Assembly (NCBI GenBank): GCA_030645575.1
Contig: JAUSMJ010000016.1
Coordinates: forward strand, 1 to 41,238
Origin: Caulobacter sp.
GTDB lineage: Bacteria > Pseudomonadota > Alphaproteobacteria > Caulobacterales > Caulobacteraceae
Length of the DNA: 41,238 nucleotides
Direction: 5' to 3'
Position numbers and translations under genes: made by a program. Below the pieces are notes generated by a model. It searched no databases. It saw only the letters and a list, made by a program, of their open reading frames with translations, and was not told the origin of the DNA. Below are positions 7,703 to 15,256 of the stretch, piece by piece (positions within the stretch are counted from its first letter, which is position 1; the number at the start of each line of letters is the position of its first letter).

Positions 7703-7953
7703 GCCCGCTGCGCCCGCCGTTCCGCGATCTTTTCACGCAGATGGGCAAAGGCCTCTTCGACGGAGACCGATTCCCCCGTGCGGTCGTATTCGGCCAATCG
7801 CCGTAAATCTTCCGCCACGTCCCATCTGGAAAGCGCATTGGCGAGGATCGTTTCAGCGTAGTCGCCAGGCGACATACCGAAATCGCGGGCGACGCTTTCC
7901 AGACGCGCCAGCGTCGCGTCATCAAGAATGAGGGTCACGGATCCGTCGGCCAT
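7699..7953 (-). CDS. Ribbon-helix-helix antitoxin of the ParE-like module
   Basis: An 84-residue protein with an N-terminal ribbon-helix-helix segment: VTLILDDATLARLESVARDFGMSPGDYAETILANAL fits a DNA-contacting strand followed by two helices. The charged C-terminal tail (residues 45-84, ending REKIAERRAQRA) would wrap the toxin. It is the first gene of the two-gene module and should repress its own promoter in the 7954-8006 gap. The family is identified from fold pattern and context rather than a diagnostic motif. Confidence 0.78.
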   Translation of the reverse strand: MADGSVTLILDDATLARLESVARDFGMSPGDYAETILANALSRWDVAEDLRRLAEYDRTGESVSVEEAFAHLREKIAERRAQRA

Positions 7954-8006
7954 ATCGGGAGCCTAACGCAACAGGCGCCCCTGGAATAGACCCCCTATGG
8001 TTGTTT

Positions 8007-8774
8007 CTACAGCGTCTGCCCGTCATCCAGACTGATCAGCGTCCCGGTGATGAAGTGCGCGCGGCGGCCGGCCAGCATCAGCAGGGCCTCGTCCAGCACG
8101 TCCTCGTCCATCAGGCGACGGCGCGGGAAGCCCTTGATCTGCTTCTGGCCGCCTTCGGTGGCGAACCAGTCGCTGTTGATCTCGGTCTCGATGTAGCCGG
8201 GGCAGATGGCGTTGACGGCGATCCTGGGCCTAGCCCATTCGCGGGCCAGGCCCTTGGTCAACGAGGCGCAGGCGGCCTTGGACGCGCAGTAGACGCTCAA
8301 CCCCGGCAGCTGGTTGAAGGCGGCGATCGAGGCGATGTTGATGATCCGCGCCTCGCCGCGTTCGGCGACGCCGCTGGCGATCATCCGTTTCGCCGCCTCG
8401 ACCGCGCCGAAATAGACGCCGCGCACGTTGACCGCGAAGGTCTGGTCGAAGGTCTCGACGCTCATGTCCATGGCCATGCCGTCGCCGCCAACGCCGGCGT
8501 TGTTGACCAGGATCGAGATCGAGCCGAGGGCGTCCTGGGCCGCGTCGAGGGCCGGCCCGATGGCCGCGACGTCCTCGACGTCCAGCGGAATGGCGACCGC
8601 CCTGCCGCCCTTGGCGCCGATCGCCGCGACCTCGGACTCGAGCCGGTCGGTGCGCCGGGCCATCAGCGCCACGGCCGCGCCGGCGTCGGAAAGCACATGG
8701 GCGAAGCGGCGGCCGAGCCCGCTTGAGGCGCCGGTGACGACGGCCACGCGTCCGGCCAGAGGTTTATCGCTCAT
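8007..8774 (-). CDS. SDR-family oxidoreductase, substrate unknown
   Basis: A classical short-chain dehydrogenase of 255 residues. TGASSGLG (14-21) binds NAD(P), NNAG is at 91-94, and the catalytic S149, Y162 and K166 (YCASK) are present; the C-terminal TGTLISLDDGQTL is a normal SDR end. Three ATG codons lie in a row at 8772-8780. The third (8774) is chosen because GGGAG sits 6 nt upstream of it and directly abuts the first. Nothing in the neighbourhood defines the substrate. It is transcribed divergently from popA, with 130 nt between them. Confidence 0.85.
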   Translation of the reverse strand: MSDKPLAGRVAVVTGASSGLGRRFAHVLSDAGAAVALMARRTDRLESEVAAIGAKGGRAVAIPLDVEDVAAIGPALDAAQDALGSISILVNNAGVGGDGMAMDMSVETFDQTFAVNVRGVYFGAVEAAKRMIASGVAERGEARIINIASIAAFNQLPGLSVYCASKAACASLTKGLAREWARPRIAVNAICPGYIETEINSDWFATEGGQKQIKGFPRRRLMDEDVLDEALLMLAGRRAHFITGTLISLDDGQTL

Positions 8775-8904
8775 CATCATCTCCCGAGGTGCTCTATCCC
8801 TATGCCGGCGCCCCGCCTCTGCTATGGTGACGCGTTGCGAATCTTGACGCGCAGCGCATAGCCGGCGGGGGCCCGGCGGCGTCAAGGGCGGGAGTTCAGA
8901 CGGC

Positions 8905-10230
8905 TTGTCAATTCAGGCCCGCATTTTGATCGTCGCGCGGGACGACGCGCTGGCAGGACCGTTGGCCGAAGGGCTCGACCGTCTCGGCTGGCGCACGATC
9001 ACGGCCCGGGGGCCGTACGCCGCGATCGCCGCCCTCAGTGACTTGGCCATCGAGGCGGCCATCGTCGACGTGGCCAGCGGCGGCCATGACGCCCTGACGC
9101 TGGCCCGACGGCTGAAGGCCGCCTGTGCGCCGCGCCGCCTGCCGGTGATCGCCATCGGCGATCCTGACCCGCAGCTGGACAGCTACGCCTTCGACCTGAC
9201 CCTGGCTCCGCCGCTGCATCCGGCCCAGGCCGTGCTGCGGCTGGAGTCGCTGGTGCGCATGGCCGTGGCCGAGGAAGAGTTCGAGCTGCGGCTGGAAACC
9301 TTCGCCGAGCGCGGCCGACGCCTCGACCTGCCCGAACCCAAGGCCGACCCCTATCGCGTGCTGGCGGTCGGCGAGCCGGCGCCGCAGTTCCTGGCCCTGA
9401 GCAACGCCCTGACCCGCGGCGGCGCGGACGTGGTCGGCGCCTTCACCGCCTTCACGGCCTTCGACTACCTGCACGAACGCGACTTCGACTCGGTCGTGCT
9501 CTGGGCCGGCGACAACAGTTCCGAGGCGCTCAGCATCGCCGCCGGCATGCGCCGCAACACGCGCCTCTATCACATCCCCGCCCTGCTCTATCTGCGCGGC
9601 GAGAGCTATGTGACGACGTCCGAGGCCTTCCATCGCGGCGTCTCCGACGTCGCCTCGCCCGAGACGCCGGAGACCGAGACGGCCAAGCGGGTCGTCGAGC
9701 TGTCGCGCAGCTATCGCCGCGCCGTGTCGATCCGCAAGGCGCTGGAGCGGGCCCGCAGCAGCGGCCTGATGGACGCCGCCACGGGCCTGTTCACCCGCGA
9801 CCTGTTCGCCGGGCACCTGGTGCGGCTGGCCCATGCCTCGCGCGTGCGCAACCGGCCGATGAGCGTCTGCGTGCTGCGGCTGGCCGAACGGCCCGAGACC
9901 ACGGCGGCCCGCGCCGGGGGCTATCTCGACCGCGCCATCCCCCAGATCGGCTCGATGATCGGCCGGCTGGTGCGGGTGGAGGACACCGCCGCCCGTCTGG
10001 GTCCCGAGTTGTTCGCCCTGGCCCTGCCGGCCACGCCGCAGTCGGCGGCCCGCGCGGCGGCGGAGCGGATCGCGGCCGTCATCGCCTGCACCGCCTTCGA
10101 GGCCGGCGACGGCAAATCGCCGTTCACCGTCGATTTCGACATCGGCATCGCCCAGCTTGAGCCGGGCGAGAACGCCGCCCGGGCCCTGGAGCGGGCCGCC
10201 AGCCGCGCCCTGCAGCGCGAAGCCAGCTGA
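8905..10230 (+). CDS. popA: PopA-like c-di-GMP effector (REC-REC-degenerate GGDEF)
   Basis: A 441-residue protein with two receiver-like domains (about 5-120 and 150-265) and a C-terminal GGDEF-type domain (about 285-440). The first receiver keeps phosphoacceptor D55. The catalytic GGDEF signature is replaced by RLGPELF (364-370), so cyclase activity is unlikely, but the inhibitory-site motif R357-V-E-D360 lies just upstream. This matches Caulobacter PopA, where R357 of the I-site and D55 were studied (from memory): PopA binds c-di-GMP, goes to the cell pole and helps deliver CtrA to ClpXP through RcdA. The start is TTG 8905-8907, 10 nt after GGAG; no ATG lies near the first beta-strand. The neighbours give no extra clue. 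Confidence 0.87.
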   Translation: MSIQARILIVARDDALAGPLAEGLDRLGWRTITARGPYAAIAALSDLAIEAAIVDVASGGHDALTLARRLKAACAPRRLPVIAIGDPDPQLDSYAFDLTLAPPLHPAQAVLRLESLVRMAVAEEEFELRLETFAERGRRLDLPEPKADPYRVLAVGEPAPQFLALSNALTRGGADVVGAFTAFTAFDYLHERDFDSVVLWAGDNSSEALSIAAGMRRNTRLYHIPALLYLRGESYVTTSEAFHRGVSDVASPETPETETAKRVVELSRSYRRAVSIRKALERARSSGLMDAATGLFTRDLFAGHLVRLAHASRVRNRPMSVCVLRLAERPETTAARAGGYLDRAIPQIGSMIGRLVRVEDTAARLGPELFALALPATPQSAARAAAERIAAVIACTAFEAGDGKSPFTVDFDIGIAQLEPGENAARALERAASRALQREAS

Positions 10231-10248
10231 CCAACGGGAGGTCCCGCC

Positions 10249-10896
10249 ATGCAGATCGACTTCATCGCCGACGTCGTCTGTCCCTGGTGTTATCTGGGCT
10301 GGCGGCGGCTGGAGAAGGCCCTGGCCATGCGGCCGGACCTCAAGGCCACCGTGACCTGGCGGCCCTACCAGCTCGATCCGACGCTGCCCGAGGAAGGCGT
10401 CGATCGTAAGAACTACATGGCCGCCAAGTTTCCCAATCTCGAACGCCGCGCCGAGATCGGCAAGGTGCTGGACCAGGCCGCGGCCGAGGACGGCATCAGC
10501 TGGAACCTGGCCGAGATTCCGGTCTCGCCCAACACCAACGCCGCCCACCGCCTGATCCGCTGGGCCCAGGGCGAAGGCCTGCAGGGGCCGGTCCTCGAAG
10601 GCGTGCTGGCCGCCTATTTCACCGAGCTGCGCGACATCGGCGATCCGGTCGTGCTGGCCGACATCGGCGAGAAGGCCGGCATGGACCGGCTGCGCCTGCT
10701 GCAGGCGTTTTCCGAAGGCGTCGACAAGGACACCGTCGCCCGCGAGCACTTCCAGGCCCACCAGGCCGGGGTGTCGGGCGTGCCCTTCATGATCTTCGAC
10801 GGCAAGATCGCCGTCTCCGGCGCCGAGTCGCCGGAGCGCCTAGTCAAGGCCATCGATAAGGCGCGGGAGACGGCGGCGGTTGCGCCTACAGCCTAA
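10249..10896 (+). CDS. DsbA-family FrnE-like thioredoxin-fold oxidoreductase
   Basis: A 215-residue protein of the DsbA/FrnE (2-hydroxychromene-2-carboxylate isomerase-like) family. The active site is C11-P-W-C14 in the first strand-helix turn, and the cis-proline loop is SGVPFMIF. HRLIRWAQ and an inserted helical domain fit FrnE. No signal peptide is seen, so it is probably cytoplasmic, a thiol oxidoreductase with an uncertain partner. The ATG has an ideal GGGAGG about 7 nt upstream. It follows popA by 18 nt and is probably co-transcribed. Its TAA shares CTAA (10893-10896) with the convergent AbrB-like gene. Confidence 0.88.
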   Translation: MQIDFIADVVCPWCYLGWRRLEKALAMRPDLKATVTWRPYQLDPTLPEEGVDRKNYMAAKFPNLERRAEIGKVLDQAAAEDGISWNLAEIPVSPNTNAAHRLIRWAQGEGLQGPVLEGVLAAYFTELRDIGDPVVLADIGEKAGMDRLRLLQAFSEGVDKDTVAREHFQAHQAGVSGVPFMIFDGKIAVSGAESPERLVKAIDKARETAAVAPTA

Positions 10897-11069
10897 GGGT
10901 CGGGTTCAGGAGGGGCAACCTGCAACAGCACTCCCTCCTCCGTATCCTCGATAGTCAGCCTTATGCCGGGGCGCCAGTTGAGCTTTCGACGCAGCTCTGC
11001 GGGCAGCGTGACTCGGCCCTTGGTCGAGACCGTCGCCGTCAACCCCGGTTCATTTTCCATAGGTCGCAT
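10893..11069 (-). CDS. AbrB/MazE-type SpoVT-AbrB domain protein, orphan
   Basis: A 58-residue protein: TATVSTKGRVTLPAELRRKLNWRPGIRLTIEDTEEGVLLQVA is a full swapped-hairpin AbrB domain with the diagnostic KGRVTLPxxLR core. Such proteins are DNA-binding antitoxins, usually paired with PIN (VapC) or MazF toxins. No toxin gene is adjacent: downstream is the convergent DsbA-like gene and upstream the mfd 3' end. It is therefore an orphan antitoxin or a stand-alone regulator. ATG 11067-11069 is used; a second ATG at 11058-11060 is equally possible. A much longer open frame extends upstream through mfd but is not real. Confidence 0.75.
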   Translation of the reverse strand: MRPMENEPGLTATVSTKGRVTLPAELRRKLNWRPGIRLTIEDTEEGVLLQVAPPEPDP

Positions 11070-11164
11070 CCCGGAATTTCTATCGGACAGGATGCGCGAA
11101 AAGCTGGGGTTCGGCAATCCCAGGTAATGCGGTGCGCGCGCCGTCAGACGCTGACAGGCGCATG

Positions 11165-14100
11165 CTACCCAGCCTTCGCCAGCTTCGCCAGCGTGGTCAG
11201 AATTCGCTCCGCCGCGTCGAGGCGCTGCGCCGGGGTTTCCCACTCGCCCTTGATGACGATCTTCTGGTCGGGGCGCAGTTTCCACACGATCTGGTTGGCC
11301 TGGATGAACTTCACCAGCCCCATCGGGTTGGCGAAGTGGTCGTCGCGGAAGCTGGCCACGGCGCCCTTGGGTCCGACGTCGATCTTGGCCACGTTGGCCT
11401 CGCGGCACAGGCCCTTGATGGCCACGACCTTGAGCAGGCTGCTGGCTTCGGGCGGTATGGGACCAAACCGGTCGATCAGTTCGGCGGCCAGGGCCTCGCG
11501 GTCCTGCGACTGTTCCGCCTCCGACAGGCGGCGATAGAGCGCCAGACGCACGTTCAGGTCCGGCACATAGGCTTCGGGGATCATCACGGCCGCGCCGGTG
11601 TTGATCAGCGGCGACCAGCCACGATCGGCCAGCGCCTCGGCGCCCTGCTTCTGACGCAGCTCGGCGACCGCGTCCTCGAGCATCTGCTGGTACAGCTCGA
11701 CGCCGATCTCCTTGATGTGGCCGCTCTGTTCGTCGCCGAGCAGGTTGCCGCCGCCGCGGATGTCGAGGTCGTGGCTGGCCAGCTGGAAGCCGGCGCCCAG
11801 GCTGTCGAGCGACTGCAGCACCTTGAGCCGCTTCTCGGCCGACAGGGTCAGCTGCTTCTCGGCGGGCGTGGTCATATAGGCATAGGCCCGCGCCTTGGCC
11901 CGACCGACGCGGCCGCGCAGCTGGTACAGCTGGGCCAGGCCGAACATGTCGGCGCGGTGGATGATCAGGGTGTTGGCCGTGGGGATATCCAGCCCGCTTT
12001 CGACGATCGTGGTCGACAGCAGCACATCGTACTGCCCGTCGTAGAAGGCGCTCATCACCTCCTCCAGCTGGGTCGGGCTCATCTGGCCGTGGCCGACGAC
12101 GAACTTCACCTCCGGCACCTGCTCGCGCAGGAACCGCTCGATGTCGGTCAGGTCCTTGATCCGCGGCACGACGAAATAGGCCTGGCCGCCGCGATACTTC
12201 TCGCGCAGCAGCGCCTCGCGCAGGGTCACCGGATCCCAGGGCGTGATGTAGGTGCGCACGGCCAGCCGGTCGACCGGCGGGGTGGCGATGATGCTCATCT
12301 CGCGGATGCCGCTGAGCGCCATCTGCAGGGTGCGCGGGATCGGCGTGGCGGTCAGGGTCAGCATATGCACGTCGGCGCGAAGCTCCTTGAGCTTCTCCTT
12401 GTGCTTGACCCCGAAGTGCTGCTCCTCATCGACGATCACCAGACCCAGGTCCTTGAAGCTGACCTGTTTGCTCAGCACCGCGTGGGTGCCGACGACGATC
12501 TCGATCTCGCCGGCGGCCAGCCCCTCGCGGGTCTCGTTCGCTTCCTTGGCGGGCACGAGGCGCGACAGGCGGCTGACCCTCATCGGCCAACCCTGCAACC
12601 GCTCGCTGAAGGTCTTGAAGTGCTGCCGCGCCAGCAGGGTGGTCGGACAGACCAGCGCCACCTGCTTGCCGCTCATGGCCATGACGAAGGCCGCGCGCAG
12701 GGCCACCTCGGTCTTGCCGAAGCCGACGTCGCCGCAGATCAGCCGGTCCATCGGCCGGCCGCTGGCCAGGTCGGACAGCACGTCGCCGATGGCGTTCAGC
12801 TGGTCGTCCGTCTCCTCGTAGGGGAAGCGGGCGCAAAACTCGTCGAACAGGCCGGACGGCGGATCGGTCTCCTCGACCGATTTCAGCTGGCGGGCGGCGG
12901 CGATCTGGATCAGGCCCTCGGCCATCTCGCGCAGCCGCTGTTTGGCCTTGGCCTTGCGGCTCTGCCAGCCGGCGCCGCCCAGCTTGTCCAGCTGGATATT
13001 CTCGCCGTCGGCGCCGTAGCGGGTCAGCAGGTCGATGTTCTCGACCGGCAGATAGAGCTTGGCTTCACCCGCGTAGTGCAGCTCCAGGCAGTCGTGCGGC
13101 GCGCCCTGGACGTCGAGCGTCTTGAGGCCGGCGTAACGGCCGATGCCGTGATCGATATGCACGACCAGGTCGCCCTGGGTCAGGGCGCTGGCCTCGGCGA
13201 GGAAGTTGGCCGCCCGGCGCTTCTTGCGTGGCCGGGCCAGACGGTCGCCGAGGATGTCGGTCTCGGAGATGACCGCCAGGTTGTCGGTCTCGAAGCCTGA
13301 TTCCAGCGGCAGCACGACGCGCTGCGGCGTCTTGGGATCGGCCGCCTTGGCCGCCTGCCAGTAGGGCGCGAACGGCACGCGCTTCAGGCCATGGTCGGCC
13401 AGCATGGTCCCCAGCCGCTCGGACGAGCCCTCGGTCCAGGACGCGAACAGCACGCGCTTGCCGTCGGCCGACTGGCGCGTGGCGTGGTCGGCGGTGGCCT
13501 GGAACAGGTTGACGCTGTCCTGCGCCCGCTCGGCGGCGAAGGTGCGGCCAAGCTTGGCGCCCATGTCGATGGCCCCGGGCGCGTCGCTCTGGAACGGCGT
13601 GAACCAGCGGTTGGGCCGATCGGCGACGCGCGAAGCCAGCTCATCGGCCGTCAGATACAGCGCCTGCGGCTCCAGCGGGCGATAGGCGGACCGCCGGTCG
13701 GCGCCTGCGCGGGCGTCGTAGGCGTCGGCGACCATCGCCAGCCGCTCGGCCTCCGCCTCCCCCACCAGATGGTCCAGCCCGATCAGGGCGCCCGCCGGCA
13801 GATAATCGAACAGGGTCTCCAGCCGCTCGTAGTAGAGCGGCAGCCAGTGCTCCATGCCCGCGCGCCGGCCGCCCTCGCTGACCGTGTCATAGAGGGCGTC
13901 CTCGCCCGGCGCGCCGAACCGGGCGACATAGCCCTTGCGGAACCTCGCGATGGCGTCGGCGTCGAGCAGCACCTCGCTGACCGGCAGCAGGTCGATCGCC
14001 TTGAGTTGCTTCGTCGATCGCTGGGTCTCGGGATCGAAGGCGCGGATCGATTCCAGCGTGTCGCCGAACAGGTCCAGCCGCACCGGCTCCTCGCCGCCCG

Positions 14101-14626
14101 GCGGAAATACGTCGATCACCCCGCCACGGATCGCGAATTCGCCGCGCTCGGACACCGTCGAGGCGCGGCTGTAGCCGTTGACGGCGAAGTAGCGTTCCAG
14201 ATCGGCGATGGCCACGTCCTGACCCGGCCGGGCGCTGTAGCCGGCCCTTTCCAGATCGGTTCGCGAGGGCACCCGCTGCAGGATGGCCGGGGCCGAGACG
14301 ACCAGCAGCGAGGCCTTGGCCGATGCCTCGCCCCGCGCGAGGGCCGACAGCGTGGCCATGCGCTGGGCCGCGACGCCGGCCGACGGGCCCGTGCGGTCAT
14401 AGGGCAGGCAGTCCCAGGACGGAAACTGCAGCACCGGCAGCTCCGGCGCGAAGAAGCGCATGGCGTCGATGAAGGCGCTGGCCCGGCCGCCGTCGCGGGC
14501 CACGAACACGGTCAGGCCGCCGCGCGCGCGCGCGATGTCGGCCATCACCAGGGCGTCGAACCCCTCCGGCGCGCCGGTCAGGTCGAGCCGGCCGTCGGCT
14601 TTGGCCACCTGTTTGAGATCAGCCAC
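11165..14626 (-). CDS. mfd: Transcription-repair coupling factor Mfd
   Basis: About 1153 residues, the normal full length. Mfd removes RNA polymerase stalled at lesions and recruits UvrA. In order: a UvrB-like module (about 30-340); the RNA polymerase-interacting domain from about 485 (GDLVVHIDHGIGRYAGL); then an SF2 translocase with Walker A GDVGFGKT (632-639), DEEQ (733-736), TATPIPRTL, ESGLDIPTANTLII and QLRGRVGRAKARAYAY; and a C-terminal TRCF domain. GTG 14624-14626 is taken as start because it overlaps the end of sdhE by 8 nt and gives the usual N-terminus VADLKQVAKADG; the alternative is a TTG at 14668 inside sdhE. Translational coupling to sdhE is likely. Confidence 0.96.
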   Translation of the reverse strand: MADLKQVAKADGRLDLTGAPEGFDALVMADIARARGGLTVFVARDGGRASAFIDAMRFFAPELPVLQFPSWDCLPYDRTGPSAGVAAQRMATLSALARGEASAKASLLVVSAPAILQRVPSRTDLERAGYSARPGQDVAIADLERYFAVNGYSRASTVSERGEFAIRGGVIDVFPPGGEEPVRLDLFGDTLESIRAFDPETQRSTKQLKAIDLLPVSEVLLDADAIARFRKGYVARFGAPGEDALYDTVSEGGRRAGMEHWLPLYYERLETLFDYLPAGALIGLDHLVGEAEAERLAMVADAYDARAGADRRSAYRPLEPQALYLTADELASRVADRPNRWFTPFQSDAPGAIDMGAKLGRTFAAERAQDSVNLFQATADHATRQSADGKRVLFASWTEGSSERLGTMLADHGLKRVPFAPYWQAAKAADPKTPQRVVLPLESGFETDNLAVISETDILGDRLARPRKKRRAANFLAEASALTQGDLVVHIDHGIGRYAGLKTLDVQGAPHDCLELHYAGEAKLYLPVENIDLLTRYGADGENIQLDKLGGAGWQSRKAKAKQRLREMAEGLIQIAAARQLKSVEETDPPSGLFDEFCARFPYEETDDQLNAIGDVLSDLASGRPMDRLICGDVGFGKTEVALRAAFVMAMSGKQVALVCPTTLLARQHFKTFSERLQGWPMRVSRLSRLVPAKEANETREGLAAGEIEIVVGTHAVLSKQVSFKDLGLVIVDEEQHFGVKHKEKLKELRADVHMLTLTATPIPRTLQMALSGIREMSIIATPPVDRLAVRTYITPWDPVTLREALLREKYRGGQAYFVVPRIKDLTDIERFLREQVPEVKFVVGHGQMSPTQLEEVMSAFYDGQYDVLLSTTIVESGLDIPTANTLIIHRADMFGLAQLYQLRGRVGRAKARAYAYMTTPAEKQLTLSAEKRLKVLQSLDSLGAGFQLASHDLDIRGGGNLLGDEQSGHIKEIGVELYQQMLEDAVAELRQKQGAEALADRGWSPLINTGAAVMIPEAYVPDLNVRLALYRRLSEAEQSQDREALAAELIDRFGPIPPEASSLLKVVAIKGLCREANVAKIDVGPKGAVASFRDDHFANPMGLVKFIQANQIVWKLRPDQKIVIKGEWETPAQRLDAAERILTTLAKLAKAG

Positions 14627-14888
14627 CGGCCGGTCTTCCGGACGGATCGAAGGCCCGCAGCAGGGCAAAGATTTCGGGATCGATGTGCGGCGCGACGGGG
14701 GTCTTGCCCAGATACCAGTCGTAGATGTCCTGGTCGGCCTCTTCCATCAACGCCTCGAAGGCGTCGAGCTGGGCCAGGGTCATCTCCGGGCAATGCCTGT
14801 CCGCGAACGGCCCCAGAATGAGGTCCGCTTCCCGGAATCCACGGCGCCAGGCCCGCAGCCTGATCTTCTTGAGGCGATGCTCGTCCAT
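14619..14888 (-). CDS. sdhE: Succinate dehydrogenase assembly factor 2 (SdhE/CptB)
   Basis: An 89-residue cytoplasmic protein promoting covalent flavinylation of SdhA, and of FrdA in some species. The family signature RGxxE is present as R16-G-F-R-E20 within RLRAWRRGFREADLILGPF, followed by a helix bundle (LDAFEALMEEADQDIYDWYLGK). The ATG at 14886-14888 gives the normal family length; open sequence upstream runs through palindromic repeats. The recG / sdhE-mfd neighbourhood is common in alphaproteobacteria and supports the call. The 3' end overlaps the mfd start by 8 nt. Confidence 0.9.
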   Translation of the reverse strand: MDEHRLKKIRLRAWRRGFREADLILGPFADRHCPEMTLAQLDAFEALMEEADQDIYDWYLGKTPVAPHIDPEIFALLRAFDPSGRPAGG

Positions 14889-14979
14889 GCAGAGGCGGCG
14901 GATATAGAGCGGGTTGGGTGGCGGCGCCAGTGCGCCTGGTGCGTGGTTCGAGCAGGTATCCCCTGAAAGCCTACCCTCC

Positions 14980-15109
14980 ACCGTCATCGTCGGACTTGTT
15001 CCGACGACCCATGAACGCCGCGGACAGGACGATTGATCGCGGACCGGCCCGCGCCTGATCGGCGGGCCATCCACGCATGGGTCGTCGGAACAAGTCCGAC
15101 GATGACGGT
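14980..15109. repeat. Family B palindromic repeat pair between sdhE and recG
   Basis: Two perfect 34-bp inverted arms (14980-15013 and 15076-15109), beginning ACCGTCATCG and ending GACCCATG in the left arm, are separated by 62 nt. Each arm contains its own hairpin, GTCGGA-cttgt-TCCGAC. The same layout with a different stem occurs at 27809-27906. A decayed family A half-arm (GCGTGGTTCGAG) lies just left at 14941-14952. Confidence 0.75.
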
Positions 15110-15125
15110 AAGGGGGTGAACGGCG

Positions 15126-15231
15126 TTGCGTGGTTCGAGACGCTCGCTTGATGCTCGCTCCTCACCATGACGAGCATTGGTATTCGTCATCCTGAGGAGC
15201 GATCCCTCAGGATCGCGTCTCGAAGGACGCA
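15126..15231. repeat. Family A paired REP-like repeat, copy 2 (recG leader)
   Basis: Left arm 15126-15172 and right arm 15184-15231 are inverted. Outer pairs are TGGT/ACCA on the left and TCCT/AGGA on the right. The right apex is CGATCC-ctca-GGATCG, while the left apex has a direct GCTCGC repeat. It ends 25 nt before the recG start codon, so the recG promoter or 5' leader must lie within or right beside it. Confidence 0.7.
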
Positions 15232-15256
15232 CGTAGGACGCGCTACACTACCTCCC

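Noticed and set aside
11127..11160. Dyad GTCAG-acg-CTGAC flanked by GCGC after mfd, as a possible terminator
   Set aside because: The stem is short and no T-run follows on the minus strand; support is too weak for a feature.
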